Source of the DNA: Pinus tabuliformis
Lineage: Eukaryota > Streptophyta > Pinopsida > Pinales > Pinaceae
Length of the DNA: 64,000 nucleotides
Direction of reading: 5' to 3'
Assembly (NCBI GenBank): GCA_031772625.1
Contig: CM062817.1
Location: 952,280,842-952,344,841, forward strand
Shown in pieces: positions 10,918 through 21,697 of the stretch; the stretch's first letter is position 1; every line of letters begins with the position of its first letter. Under the pieces are notes generated by a model. That model had not been told where the DNA came from. It saw only the letters and a list, made by a program, of their open reading frames with translations, and ran no database searches. Made by a program: the position numbers and the translations under genes.

Positions 10918-12200
10918 ATCTGGCAAGGTAAATGATCAATCTCGTCTGTATACATTTTCTGATTTTGTTCCTCAATCAGACTCTATTTTGCTACTTACGC
11001 ATGCAAATGAAGAAAGTAGGATTTGGCACGAGAGATTTGGGCACTTGGATTTCAGATATATGCAACAACTTAGTAAGCAAGGGATGGTCAAAGGATTGCC
11101 AACCATTGAATTTGCAGATGGTGTTTGTAATGGGTGTGCTCTTGGAAAGCATCCACAAGAAAAATTCGAGAAAGGGGCATGCATGGAGAGCCTCTTCACC
11201 TTTGGAACTTGTACACAATGATCTCATGGTTCCATTTCCGGTGCTTTCAATGAGCAAAGCAAGATATGTGTTGTCATTTATAGATGATTACACGAGATTC
11301 ACTTGGGTTTACTTCTTGAAAATCAAGTCTGAAGTTTTTCAACATCTAAAGATTTTCAAAGCGCATGCGGAAAATCAGTCTGGAAAACACATCAAAATAC
11401 TCCGCACAGATAATGGGACGGAATATGTCAACAAAGATATCAAGAATCTTTGTGATGGAGCAGGCATACAGTTGCAGCATACAGTTCCTTACACTCCATA
11501 GCAAAATGGCGTGGCTGAAAGGAAAAATCGATCTTTGAAAGAGATGGCTAATTGCATGTTGCATGCAAGATCTCTTCCATAGAAATTGTGGGCCGAAGCT
11601 ATTAATTGTGCCTCATACATCCAGAATAGATCTCCTCATAAATCTGTTACTGGAAAAACACCTTTTGAGGCTTGCACTCGCATGCAACCTGAAGTTAGTC
11701 ATTTCCGTATTTTTGGATCTCGAGCATGGGCCCGCATTCCTCCAGAGAAGAGAAAGGCTTTGGAGCCTCAAAGCAAAGCATGCATGTTTGTTGGATATTC
11801 TGATGAAGTCAAAGGGTACAGATTGCTTGATATCCACACTGAAGAGCTCTTTATTGAAAGGAGTGTAAAGTTTGACGAAGATATTTCGCATGCACCAGTG
11901 GATGAACTTGTTACCAAATTTTCATCACCACTCATTGATGAGTATGCAGATGAAACTTCAGACCAGCATTCTGATGAAGATGAGTCTTTTCCTGTGACCC
12001 CTGTTAGACCACCAGTTGTTGAACATCGAGATCATACTTTTGCATGTAGTTCGGAAGATTCTCGACCACCTTCAACACAAAAATGGCGCAGTATGAGTGA
12101 TATCCTTGATGATCCTGCCTCTATCCCTCTGTTTGAGGAAGATCTACAAGCACTCTTAGCTATGGAGCCATCCATGCCCATGCATTCTTATATGATGCAT
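10910..12200 (+). pseudogene. pol: Copia-3 GAG-pre-integrase and integrase, frameshifted
   Basis: The HHCC module (RIWHERFGHLDF ... CNGCALGKHP) reads in one frame to about 11180. The core then shifts to a second frame: LELVHNDLM, FIDDYTRFTWVYF and LRTDNGTEYVN carry the two Asp, and GVAERKNRS carries the Glu. In-frame TAG codons occur at 11499-11501 (where QNG is expected) and near 11581. The C-terminal part (YIQNRSPHKSV, FGSRAWARIP, CMFVGYSDE) is well preserved. Confidence 0.85.
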
Positions 12201-13240
12201 GGATCTGATCCACAAACTTATGCAGAAGCAAATGGGCATCCTGAATGGGAAGCCGCCATGGATGAGGAATATAACTCTCTCATTGAGAACCAAACTTGGG
12301 ATTTGGTTCCGCTACCTTCAAATCACAAACTTGTGAGATGCAAGTGGGTTTACCGGACCAAGAAAGCATCAAATGGCCAAGTTAGTTGATATAAGGCACA
12401 ATTTGTAGCAAAAGGTTTTCAGCAAGTACATGGTGTTGACTATGATGAGACTTTTGCTCCAGTGGCAAAAATGGATTCCATTCGGCTATCTCTCTCCATT
12501 GCAGCAGCAAGAGGATGGGAGGTGCATCATATGGATGTGAAGAATGCCTTTCTTCATGGTGATCTCGAGGAGGAAATCTACATGGAGCAGCCATTGGGAT
12601 ACATGCAGAATTCATCTCTGGTATGCAAACTAAGGAAGTCTCTCTATGGCCTCAAGCAGGCACCTAGAGCATGGTATGCAAAGATGGATTCTTATTTGTT
12701 ATCTCAAAATTTTGTACGCTGCAAATCTGATTCCAATGTTTATTTTCTGAAGAAAATTGACTCCTTGTTGATCATAGTACTCTACGTAGATGATCTTTTG
12801 ATAACGGGTAGTTCAGCTTCTGTCATTACTAACATCAAAACTGCATTGCATAAGCGGTTTTCTATGACAGACATGGGCTTGCTAGATTTCTTCCTTGGAC
12901 TAGAGATCCATCAGCGTGATTCTGGCATTACAATTTCTCAACCAAAATATGCCAGAGATCTTTTGGCACGATTTCACATGAGTGACTGCAAGCCAGCAGC
13001 CACACCTTTTTTATCAGGGATAAAGCTTGAGAATGGCAAAGACACACCATTGGTTGATTGCACATTGTATCGCCAGCTTGTGGGAAGTCTTCTTTATCTC
13101 ACTCACTCCCGTCCTGATCTCTCCTATGCTGTCGGAGCAGTTTCCAGATACATGCAGGAGCCACATGAGTTACACTGGAATGCTGCAAAGCGCATCCTTC
13201 GATATGTACAGGGGACAATCACCTATTGGATTCATTATGC
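12200..13240 (+). pseudogene. pol: Copia-3 reverse transcriptase (RVT_2)
   Basis: The RT runs in the same frame as the integrase C-terminus. It includes WEAAMDEEYNSL, CKWVYRTK, a TGA at 12387-12389, then [29 protein letters not shown] and the active-site YVDDLLITG near 12784-12810. The two catalytic Asp are intact. Only the stop at 12387 and those upstream interrupt it, so its decay is recent. Confidence 0.88.
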
Positions 13241-13733
13241 AGCCAATTGTTCTTTGAATCTCATCGGGTTCATAGATTCAGACTGGGCTGGCGACACCAT
13301 TGATCGCAAGTCTACTTCCGGTTATGTACTTAGTTTGGGATCTGGCCCAATTTGTTGGTCAAGTAAGAAGCAGGCTACCATTGCTTTATCATCAGCAGAG
13401 GTCGAGTATAGAGGAGCAGTCAATGCCACTATTTAGGCAATTTGGCTACAACATTTCCTATCTGAGCTTGGGATTAGTGTCCATCATCCAACTGTCATCT
13501 GGTGCGATAATCAAAGTACGCTAAAGTTTTGCAGAGATCCAGTGCAGCGGCAGCGTACCAAACACATCGAGATCCACATGCACTTCATTAGAGAACTCAT
13601 TCATGATGGGATCATCGATCTTCAGTACTGTCCTAGTTCCGAGCAAATTGCTGACATCTTCACCAAGACTTTCACTGAGCAGAAGTTTCAATTCCTGCGA
13701 GATCGTCTTGGGGTGAAGGACACGACTGCTTAG
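13241..13733 (+). pseudogene. pol: Copia-3 RNase H and pol C-terminus
   Basis: The motifs are IDSDWAGDTIDRKSTSG, LSSAEVEYRGAVNAT, a TAG at 13434-13436, then WCDNQSTLKFCRDP, KHIEIHMHFIRE and ADIFTKTFTEQKF, ending at TAG 13731-13733. This is the usual plant copia RNase H and tail. Beyond the stop about 160 non-coding bases lead to the polypurine tract. Confidence 0.87.
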
Positions 13734-13893
13734 CAGTTGTCTTTTCTCTACTTTTGCATTATATTTTGAGGGGGGTTTTCTTCCCACTGGGTTTTCCCTC
13801 TTTCCTCCTTTTTATGCATTGTATATGGGTACCTAAAATGGCCGTGCTGCCGGGAATCATTCATTTTGCATCACATTCACCTAAGTTATGCTT

Positions 13894-13902
13894 AAGGGGG
13901 GG
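13894..13902 (+). promoter_or_regulatory. Copia-3 polypurine tract
   Basis: AAGGGGGGG abuts the 3' LTR at 13903, the normal primer position for plus-strand DNA. Confidence 0.85.
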
Positions 13903-14214
13903 TGTTGGTGTACATGCACTTAGACTAGCTGTGTTGGTGTACATGCACCTAGATTAGCTCCAGTTAACTTATTGCTTGCATGTGGCACATGTACACATTA
14001 ACATAAGATAAAGCACACTTAGCTTTAGTTAGCTTTAGTTATTGCATGTACAACTAAGCTTAACTTAGTTGCTTTTATGTATTTATTCTAAAACTAATAT
14101 TGTAGAATCAATTTTTTTTTTATTCTTTTCTCAATTCTTGCTCGCTTCCTTCCTTCTCTTGCAAGCTTTTTTATTGTTTTGCAGATCTAGATCTGTGTAT
14201 CTCAAAATATTACA
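13903..14214 (+). repeat. Copia-3 3' LTR (312 bp)
   Basis: Same length as the 5' LTR, with about 6 substitutions and no indels. It ends ATTACA and is followed by the duplication CTCTC at 14215-14219. Confidence 0.93.
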
Positions 14215-14219
14215 CTCTC

Positions 14220-14393
14220 CTTAGTTTCAACCACTTGAAATTGACTCTTTGCTCTAACCAGGTCAAACTGACATAAATGGTAAGCTCTCACAGTAAGGAC
14301 GGACGAACGCAAAGGCATTAGAGCAACTGATTTAGAATCCACACCAGTCGACTCACCAATCACCAAAAAACTTAATACACAGCAGCCAGACTT
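14220..14393 (-). pseudogene. Unknown ORF of the old LTR element, 5' half, split by Copia-3
   Basis: This is the upstream half of the split frame that ends at 9070. It opens after a TAG at 14394-14396 and has an ATG at 14316-14318. The local peptide includes FLVIGESTGVDSKSV. No domain is recognised. A gag remnant of a non-autonomous element or chance are the alternatives. Confidence 0.25.
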
Positions 14394-15956
14394 CTACCCG
14401 ACACTGGTAAAACTGCAGCTCGCTGCACGACGACTTTCCTTCTAAGATACAGGGCCAAATTGGTCCTCTGATGTTGCCTCGGAGCTATCAACAATCCACA
14501 CTATAGAATCTGCTACCTGGGACAACTCTGCTCCTATTGACTCCATTTACCCACACATTATCTCTTCCAATGCATTCTATGATCCACAATGTTGCTACCA
14601 GCTCTCAGATCGGCTCCATGGCTCATGACTCTACACGACCTACCTGGATAAACTGAGTGAGCACTCCACTATTTCTTCCATCGGTGCTCCTCAATTCATT
14701 TTCTATGACCTCTCAGACGATAAAACTTCCACACAGTCCACAATTTGTGAGCCTAGATCCTAATATCTTCCATAGCATGTATCCACAAACATCCACACAA
14801 TTTGGCTTTACTCGTTTCACGTAGTGCTCAACACATATATACATACAACGAACCTTCCAATACGACTACAATAAGGTGTATCTCAGCATGTCACCGATCC
14901 TTCACAAACCACTCTATTCAAGCAGTAGGGACCACACCATGTCCCGGTGGTGACTCTGCAAATCTCCTAGCAATCGCATTTCATTAATCACCTCAGGGCC
15001 TCGACAGATCTACAGAGCTAAACAGTAGGCTCCTATGGGCTAGCGATGTCAATATCACTCTCTAACACCAGGACACATGGCTAAACTTACACATGAGATG
15101 AGGATATCGTATACGACCTTCCTCCAAACTCACACTGCTCCAAAGCACAGATCGACTTCCCAATTCAGCTATCTACGCTCACTGCATAAACAAAATCGCT
15201 AACATTTTGCCAGTGAACCACCCTCGCTCTTCATGTTGAACTCGTAGGCTCCAACAAGAACTCCACTGCTCAACCCACTTTCCTTGGCTTCACATTAACT
15301 ACATGCAACATATTTTCTCTCGGCCTCGTCTCAGTGGCACCTCCTAGTTGCCTCTCTCACCCCCACCAGTCTTCGTTCGGCCCTACCTACACCAGTATGT
15401 CGGTGCTAACTCTGCACAAATTCCCACGACGCTCACACTAAGGCAATCCGCTTTCAATTATAGGTCTCAGCTTCGAGACATCAATCCTGCAAGCTCCAAC
15501 ACATAGTAGAGTGGTCCACAAAGCAGGATGGTTACTCCATATTTTCCACAGAACACATTAGATTGACCCTACAAAAACCACAATGGCTCTGATCCTCAGC
15601 TCAATCGCCAACGCTCGACTCTTCAAACCAAGTTCCCTACTCTCCACACATGACTACTGTGGTTTACCAACAGATCTATGGGGCTCCAAATCACAACAGT
15701 CAGTGGCTTTCTCTTCTGATGATGGATACAAGCATGTGCCTCATGCATACACGATAATCCTGCTCGATGACAATCATAGGATCAGTGCTGTGACACGACT
15801 CTCTGCTCCAGAATGGGCTCACCTGTGCCACTGATCTCGGCTTCAACCGATATCATATCAACGAAATCCTCAAGGACACCAATGCCTACCCAATTTTCCA
15901 TACAGTTACACCTCTATCACAAACCCAAAACCAGCACAAGGCTTGCTCTGGTAACA
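14394..15956. other. Body of the old LTR element, no gene recognised
   Basis: This stretch looks less AT-rich than the surrounding spacer and has many stops in all frames. Short frames on the plus strand at 14802-14987 and 15583-15834 have no recognisable motif. It is probably the leader and 5' half of the minus-strand element. Confidence 0.4.
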
Positions 15957-16230
15957 ACTCAAAATTAAGTAGGGGCAAAATAGGAAAGAAATGTGCAACC
16001 ATGGGTGAGACTAACTTAACCTAGAGAGTGTTTGCACTCAACATTCATATTCATCAGCAATAAATCTCATACATTTAAGGAATTAATTTAAGGAATTACA
16101 GGTCCGTTGAGGAGTTGGAAAAACTTTTTTATAAATAGGATCTGCATCCTAAATAAATCTCACAATTCACAACAAACATCTAATAATAATATACTCTAGA
16201 AAAATCTACATTTCTTTAATAATTTTAAAC
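15957..16230 (-). repeat. Right LTR of the old non-autonomous element
   Basis: It aligns to 7400-7784 but lacks the 101-bp duplication and differs at many sites, so the element is old. The degraded primer site GCTCTGGTAACA lies immediately to its left. At ~16233 the spacer array resumes (TAATGAAATGGAGGAAAAATAAA, compare ~34848). Confidence 0.5.
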
Positions 16231-17048
16231 CTAATGAAATGGAGGAAAAATAAAAAAAATATAAAATTTATGGAAAGCAATAATGTCAATTCAAATTTCT
16301 TTTGATTAAAATACAACCTCATCTTTGAAATGATAATAATAATTGACCTTAAAATTAGCACATAAAACTTTATCACCAAACCGATTACAATCTTATGTCA
16401 ATAATTATACAAATATTCAAAAAATATAGATTTCACAAAATATTTATTATGTTATATTTTTTTTTGGTTATATTTGGTTTTATAAATTAAATAATACATT
16501 TTGGTAGGATTCATATTCCAAAATAAAAAGAGCAGTTTTATAATAATTATAAGTGATTCTTTGTAAAGCTATTCCAACTAAACAACACTAAACTAATTTT
16601 GATTAAAGTTAATACTATGATACATCCAATAAGATTAATAATAAATTTTATTTTGGTAAAACAAACTTTAAAGTTGAATTAATCAAACTAATTTCCACCT
16701 TATAAATGGGAATAATTTCCACTTGCAAATGATTAAGAGAATTCAAAAAAACTAATGTTAACAGAATGAGTGACTACGATGATTGATTGTGTTAATATTA
16801 ATTATATTTTGAATAATGTTATATTAATTTATTATTTTGTTTAGAATTTTGTTTTTTATTTTTTTTTGAAAAATTATATGTCAAATCCACCATGAGAAAA
16901 ACTAAAATAACAGACAGTTCTTATACTAAGTTGTAAAATAACTCTCTCAAACCAACGAATTTAAAAATTAATTTGTAAAAAAAAAAAATTAATAACCTTA
17001 TATTAAGTTGTAAAATTACTCTTTGAAAATAATGAATTTAAAAGTTAA

Positions 17049-17240
17049 TTAGTAAACGGAAAAAATCTTAATATCTCTGTTTTGTTTATGAAAGCTACTA
17101 TTGTGAAGCAACCACAACCTGCCAATAAATGCTCCACAGAGAGCTCGCTCGCTGAGCATTTCATACCTTTTCACGTGAAAGGGAAGAAATTGATCATAGT
17201 TGCAGTCCACAAAAGGGCCTTCCAAATTTAGGTTTTTCAT
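17049..17240 (-). other. Conserved exon-like segment in array unit 2 (63 codons)
   Basis: The minus strand encodes MKNLNLEGPFVDCNYDQF, then LPFHVKRYEML and more. Units 1 and 3 encode close relatives with earlier stops. A second ATG in strong context (GCCACCATGG, near 17270) lies upstream in a different frame. The TATA-like TATAAGTAG is ~100 bases upstream of the ORF start. The protein family is not recognised. A duplicated first exon and a fragment of an unknown repeat are both possible. Confidence 0.35.
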
Positions 17241-18102
17241 CTCGTGAGGCTGAGGAGTCTAGTCACCATGGTGGCTTCAATAGGAATAAGATATTTAGTG
17301 AAGAAGGCGGCATCCAGTGACACTATCACTTGTAACTACTTATAAAATTTAAAGTCATGTTAATAGGAAGGTATTAAAAAAACCAATGGGATAAAGCTGA
17401 ATTTATTTGATGGTTAAATTTGTTGTCAAGTGGATGTGTATATGTTTAGAATCTATTCATCACTTTCATTGACTCAATTTCCAATCTCTGAGGTAAAGCT
17501 TCCCTAAAGAAATTGCAAATCGTTGAGATGCGACTTCTGTCCTTAACTCATCATTCTCCAAAATAATAAGTAAAAATAGAAGAAACCAGTGTAATAAGGG
17601 AAATATTTATAACAACTAAATAAGAAATTTTGAAGTAAAATAGACATGGTATTTACTAAAGGTAAAGTAAGTATGAGTAATTCTATTATTATTATTTTTA
17701 ATTTGATTTAATTAGATGATATTTATGAGGTTTATCTGGGTGTATTAATTAAAATTAATGATATGGTTATGTATGTTGTTATTATTATTATCTAAATTAT
17801 ATTTTTAAATATTTTAATCTAATTAATAAATGAAATTTAATTACAAAAGAGTATTTAGATGAAATGATAAGTGTTATGGTTTTTTTTTTATTACTTAATT
17901 TTTCTTGTCATTCTAATCTCAATTATAATCATCATCTTGATTGGGATTTGGTTTAATGCTTTGGCTGGTTAGGTTTTCTCGAGAGAGTTGTGGTTGGTTA
18001 TAGCAATGACATAACTTATTGGTGTTCATTAGAAACTAGGGTAATGTGCTGGTTCTTATTGTTGATATTAAATTATAGGAGTGGTATGACTTATTTGTAT
18101 TG

Positions 18103-18226
18103 ACTTGAAATTAGGGAAATCTAGTTCGTTCTTATTCTAGAGTACAACATTTATGGAAGAAATAACTTGAAATTAGGGAAATCTAGTTCGTTCTTATTCT
18201 AGAGTACAACAGTTATGGAAGAAATA
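18103..18226. repeat. 62-bp tandem duplication
   Basis: ACTTGAAATTAGGGAAATC at 18103 recurs at 18165. The two 62-bp copies are almost identical (CATTTATGG against CAGTTATGG). Confidence 0.9.
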
Positions 18227-19320
18227 AATTGGGTAAATGATGAGAATAAAAAATGGAATACTATGTTGAAAAAATAAGTAGTAATTATAAATACTTGTAT
18301 AATCATATAAAGTGTTCAAGCAATAACCAAAATGGGTTGATGAAAGCTAGGTTTAGTGGAATATTTAGGGTTATTATTAATCTTAATGAATTAAAAAAGT
18401 CTTGCATTTCTTAATAATCATATATATTTAAAGTGGATTAAGTCTATTTTTTTGAGGCATAATAAAAAGGGTAGAATTCACTGTAATCATTTTAATTTAT
18501 ATATAATACCATTCCCAGATTACTAAATTTAAATTTCAATATAATTTTTTCGTTATCAAATATGTAAGTTCACATTTTTGTAATTCATATGGTATGGAGA
18601 ACATTTTTTAAGATTAATCCGAAATAACCAACTAACCCATTAGATGATTTGATGGCCTTCCAAATTTAGGTTTTTCATCTCGTGAGGCCGCGGACTCTAG
18701 TCATCATGGTGGCCTGAATAATAATAGCGTATTTAATAAAGAAGACCACACTGACGCTCAGAGTCATCATGGTGGCCTGAATAGTAGCCTACTTAATGAA
18801 GAACGCCACAATGACGCTCATATTATCTTCCTTTTGATTCCACGCTTTGTTCCACGTTGATCGAAATCAGTTTTGAATCTAGCCCAGTACACTGCGCCAT
18901 GAAACTATTTATAAAATTTAAAAATCATGTTAAGATAGAAGTATTAAAAGAAACAATGGGATAAACTTGAATTTATTTGGTGGGTAGATTTGGTTGAATT
19001 TATTTGATGGCTAGATTTGGTTATCAGTGGGTGTGGTATATTTAGAATCTATGCATTTATTTTATTCACTCAATTTCTAATCTACTCTAATTAAAGATTT
19101 AATAAAGAAATTGTAAATTATTGATAAAGGTGACTTCATTTTTAATAAATCATTCTCTTAATTAATAAGTTAAAAAAAAGAAGACAAAAAAGAAGACAAA
19201 GTGTAGTATCAATGAAGAGCATTAAACCAAGAAATTGTGTATAGCATATATAAATAGATTTAATAAAGAAATTGTAAATGGTTGATAAAGTGACTTGCAT
19301 TTTTAAATAATTATTCACTA

Positions 19321-19632
19321 AATTAGTAAGTGAAAAAGAAGACACAAGTGCATTAAATTGTTGATAAAGGTGACTTGCATCTTTAACCAATCATTCTCCA
19401 AATTAATAAGTTAAAAAGAAGCCACTAGTGCAGGATCAATGAAGAGCTGTAAATGAAGAAGTTGCGTATAACACACAAAATTAGTAAGTGAAAAAGAAGA
19501 CACAAGTGCATTAAATTGTTGATAAAGGTGACTTGCATCTTTAACCAATCATTCTCCAAATTAATAAGTTAAAAAGAAGCCACAAGTGCAGGATCAATGA
19601 AGAGCTGTAAATGAAGAAGTTGCGTATAGGAC
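19321..19632. repeat. 158-bp tandem duplication
   Basis: AATTAGTAAGTGAAAAAGAA at 19321 recurs at 19479. The copies differ at one internal base (CCACTAGTG against CCACAAGTG) and at the end, so it is recent or conserved by gene conversion. Confidence 0.9.
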
Positions 19633-20395
19633 ATAAAAATAATAAAGTAGAGGGAAATATTTATAACAACTAAATAAGAAATAATGAAGTAAAATATGTG
19701 AAATAGATTTGGTATTTATCAAAATAATAAATGAAAAGTAAATATGAGGAAATTTATTAGTTTTTTAATTTATTTTTTTTAGTTTTATTCAATAAGATGG
19801 TGTATAAACAACATTAACTAATATAGTTGTGCTAGTTATGTTGTTATTCCTGATTGTCTAAATTGTATTTTTAAATAGATTAATCTAATTAACACGTGAA
19901 ATGAAATGGTTTATTTATAGTAGAGTATTTAAATGAAATGGTAAGTATTATGGAAAACGTAATTTCTTCTATTACTTAAATTTTCTTGTCATTTTAACCC
20001 CAACTATAAGCATCATTTATTTTGGATATAATTATCATTCATTTCTAAATTCTTATCCATTAGGTTTTTGGTATTGACTTGGGATTTGGTTTAATGCCTT
20101 GGATGGTTGGGGTTTTTCCCTCCAAAGTTTGGTGGTTGGTTATGATGCGGGAGCATGTGACTCAGAGGGGAAAAATCTTCCAAATTATTCCAAAAATCCA
20201 AAAAAATCTACAAGCAAGGGAGTGGGGTCCTTTAGCCTGCAATTTCTATGTTTTTTAGTTAAAAGATAGAATAGAATCTAGCAATAAAACATGCTATTTA
20301 TGCTCAACTATAACAAAGCTTTTCAAGCTTTAAATCATTCTGTAAAAGATGCTTTTCTTTGTATCGGATAAGGACCGAGAAGGCCTATCCTTAGT

Positions 20396-20403
20396 TATAA
20401 ATA
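20396..20403 (+). promoter_or_regulatory. TATA box of chromovirus LTR 1
   Basis: TATAAATA lies ~254 bases into the LTR and is conserved in LTR 2 (26511-26518) and LTR 3 (32597-32604). This implies a long transcribed R-U5 part of about 1.2 kb. Confidence 0.6.
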
Positions 20404-20714
20404 AAGAGGCAGCGAAGCTCTAAAGGGGGAGAGAAGGAGGAGCGAGGCCACAACATTATTATTAAACTTCCTCTCGGCGTGTGCATGCATAGATTATTGT
20501 ATCGTGCCTTAACAGTGTTAATTAGTTATTGTTTTCCGCATGTCTCCCATACTGTGTAGTTAACCATTGGAATCATCTTCTCTTTCAATTATGCTTATAC
20601 AGGCTTTAACTCTTAATTTATAATTGCGCATATATTTCTGAGAATTCTTGCAATTTTTCATTAAAGTGGCTGTAGCGGGAGTGAATTATTATAATTATAA
20701 GTTCTTACCAATAT

Positions 20715-21181
20715 CGGGTCCGAACCCATATCGGCGTCGGAGAGAAACTTTGGAACACTTAGTTGTGCACTCCGAATTTCCGGAGCCGATTTGTTATAGA
20801 GGCCGGTGTATAAAGCTTTTCGGGTTTGAAAGGATCCCATAGCGCAAAAATTCCGACTGAGCCTTCCATATCCGGAGCCGAAGTCATATAAATTACGATA
20901 TATTTATCACCGGGTCCGTCATTTCGGAGGTGGGAGAATTGTTAATTGTGGCGACCGCCGAAAAGCGGACCCGCCGAAATTATAAAGGCAGTGTATATAA
21001 GTGGATCGGGTCCGCAGAGGCCTTGAAAGATCCGGACCCGAAATCTTTATAGGGCAGTTCGGAAGGAGGCATCGGGTCCGTTAGTTCGGAGGAGGAGATC
21101 ATTTGGTTGGAGCGACTGCCGATACATGTATCGGACCCGAACTCAACATACTGGGGAATATATATATATACGTCGGGTCCG
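20715..21181 (+). promoter_or_regulatory. Array of eight CGGGTCCG/CGGACCCG motifs in LTR 1
   Basis: Exact octamers start at 20715, 20911, 20966, 21007, 21033, 21073, 21132 and 21174, in orientations F, F, R, F, R, F, R, F. Each is a near-palindrome (CGG, two bases, CCG). The array is downstream of the TATA box, so it is probably in the transcript leader. Function is unknown; a protein-binding or RNA-folding role is inference. Confidence 0.6.
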
Positions 21182-21644
21182 TAATATATCGGAGCCTGTG
21201 TTCCATTGCAAAGCCGCCGATAGTGATCGTCGATGCGATATCGCATCGGGGAAAAGATAAAAGAGACATTATAAAGCGGGATTATGTTATAAGGTAATTC
21301 TGTGGAATTACTACCCGATAGTGTGTGCGTAAGTCCTTCCTTTGCAAGCCTCGATAGTGTTGTAAAGCCTCCGATAGTGTGTTGGCGTAATTCTTTTAGA
21401 ATTAACGGTGATACAAATAAAGCCACTATTTTAGCCAATAGCACTTGGGCAATTCTTTTAAGAATTTTCCAATACAGCCACTATGTGTTAACGAAGTCAC
21501 ATTAGGGGGTTGTTAAATAAAGAAATGAATATGTCAGTTTAATGACTGATACGCCTTAAGAAAGGGAAGTTGATAAGAACATTGAAGAACTTGCTTGCAG
21601 ATTAGAGAGATGGTCTCTAACGCCTGCACGCTCACCATCATTAG

Positions 21645-21656
21645 TGGTATCAGAGC
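21645..21656 (+). promoter_or_regulatory. Primer binding site of chromovirus internal region 1
   Basis: TGGTATCAGAGC, complementary to initiator tRNA-Met, lies four bases after the LTR end. Confidence 0.88.
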
Positions 21657-21697
21657 CATCACCTGACATTGAATTGAATCTCAGGAGCAGAAGAAGG

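Larger units (their letters stand above)
9244..14214 (+). mobile_element. Copia-3: complete Ty1/copia element nested in the old LTR element
   Basis: The element has two 312-bp LTRs (9244-9555 and 13903-14214), a primer site, gag, protease, integrase, RT, RNase H, a polypurine tract and a perfect 5-bp target duplication CTCTC (9239-9243 and 14215-14219). The LTRs differ at about 6 of 312 positions by hand count (~2%), the youngest pair in the window. The coding region has two frame changes in the protease-integrase region and at least four in-frame stops, so it cannot move on its own. Confidence 0.95.
7400..16232 (-). mobile_element. Old LTR element, apparently non-autonomous, hosting nested Copia-3
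   Basis: Two related terminal blocks, ~7400-7784 and ~15957-16230, share GAAAGAAATGTGCAAC, the block CTCATATTCAT.AGCAA, AAATAGGATCTGCAT and ACTCTA.AA.AATCTACAT. A C-run (ACCCCCTTAATGG, ~7784) beside the left block looks like a minus-strand polypurine tract, and GCTCTGGTAACA (~15944) beside the right block looks like a degraded tRNA-Met primer site. Both imply minus-strand orientation. Without Copia-3 the element is ~3.9 kb and shows none of the standard gag or pol motifs, so a LARD-like non-autonomous element is the best reading. Exact ends are uncertain. Confidence 0.5.
16233..20137. repeat. Spacer array: tail of unit 1 and unit 2
   Basis: 16233-16740 continues unit 1 (compare 34840-35460, with AGATTAGCACATAAAA-like and TTTGGTTTTATAAATT blocks). 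From ~16745 a second unit begins, with the exon-like segment at 17049-17240. A further partial restart at ~18650 (GGCCTTCCAAATTTAGG) lacks the exon-like codons but keeps the upstream part. Unit 2 is cut by the chromovirus at 20143 and resumes at 33850. No intact gene is seen. Confidence 0.65.
20143..21640 (+). repeat. Chromovirus LTR 1 (1498 bp)
   Basis: It starts TGATGCGGG and ends CACCATCA. A TATA box lies at 20396-20403. The transcribed part contains eight CGGGTCCG/CGGACCCG motifs (20715-21181), an 18-bp perfect palindrome at 21231-21248 and several GATAGTGT repeats. The boundaries rest on the GGTTA duplication and on agreement with LTRs 2 and 3. Confidence 0.92.

Noticed and set aside
15583-15834. 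83-codon plus-strand ORF in the old LTR element
   Set aside because: No recognisable motif, opposite to the inferred element direction, and surrounded by stops. Treated as chance.
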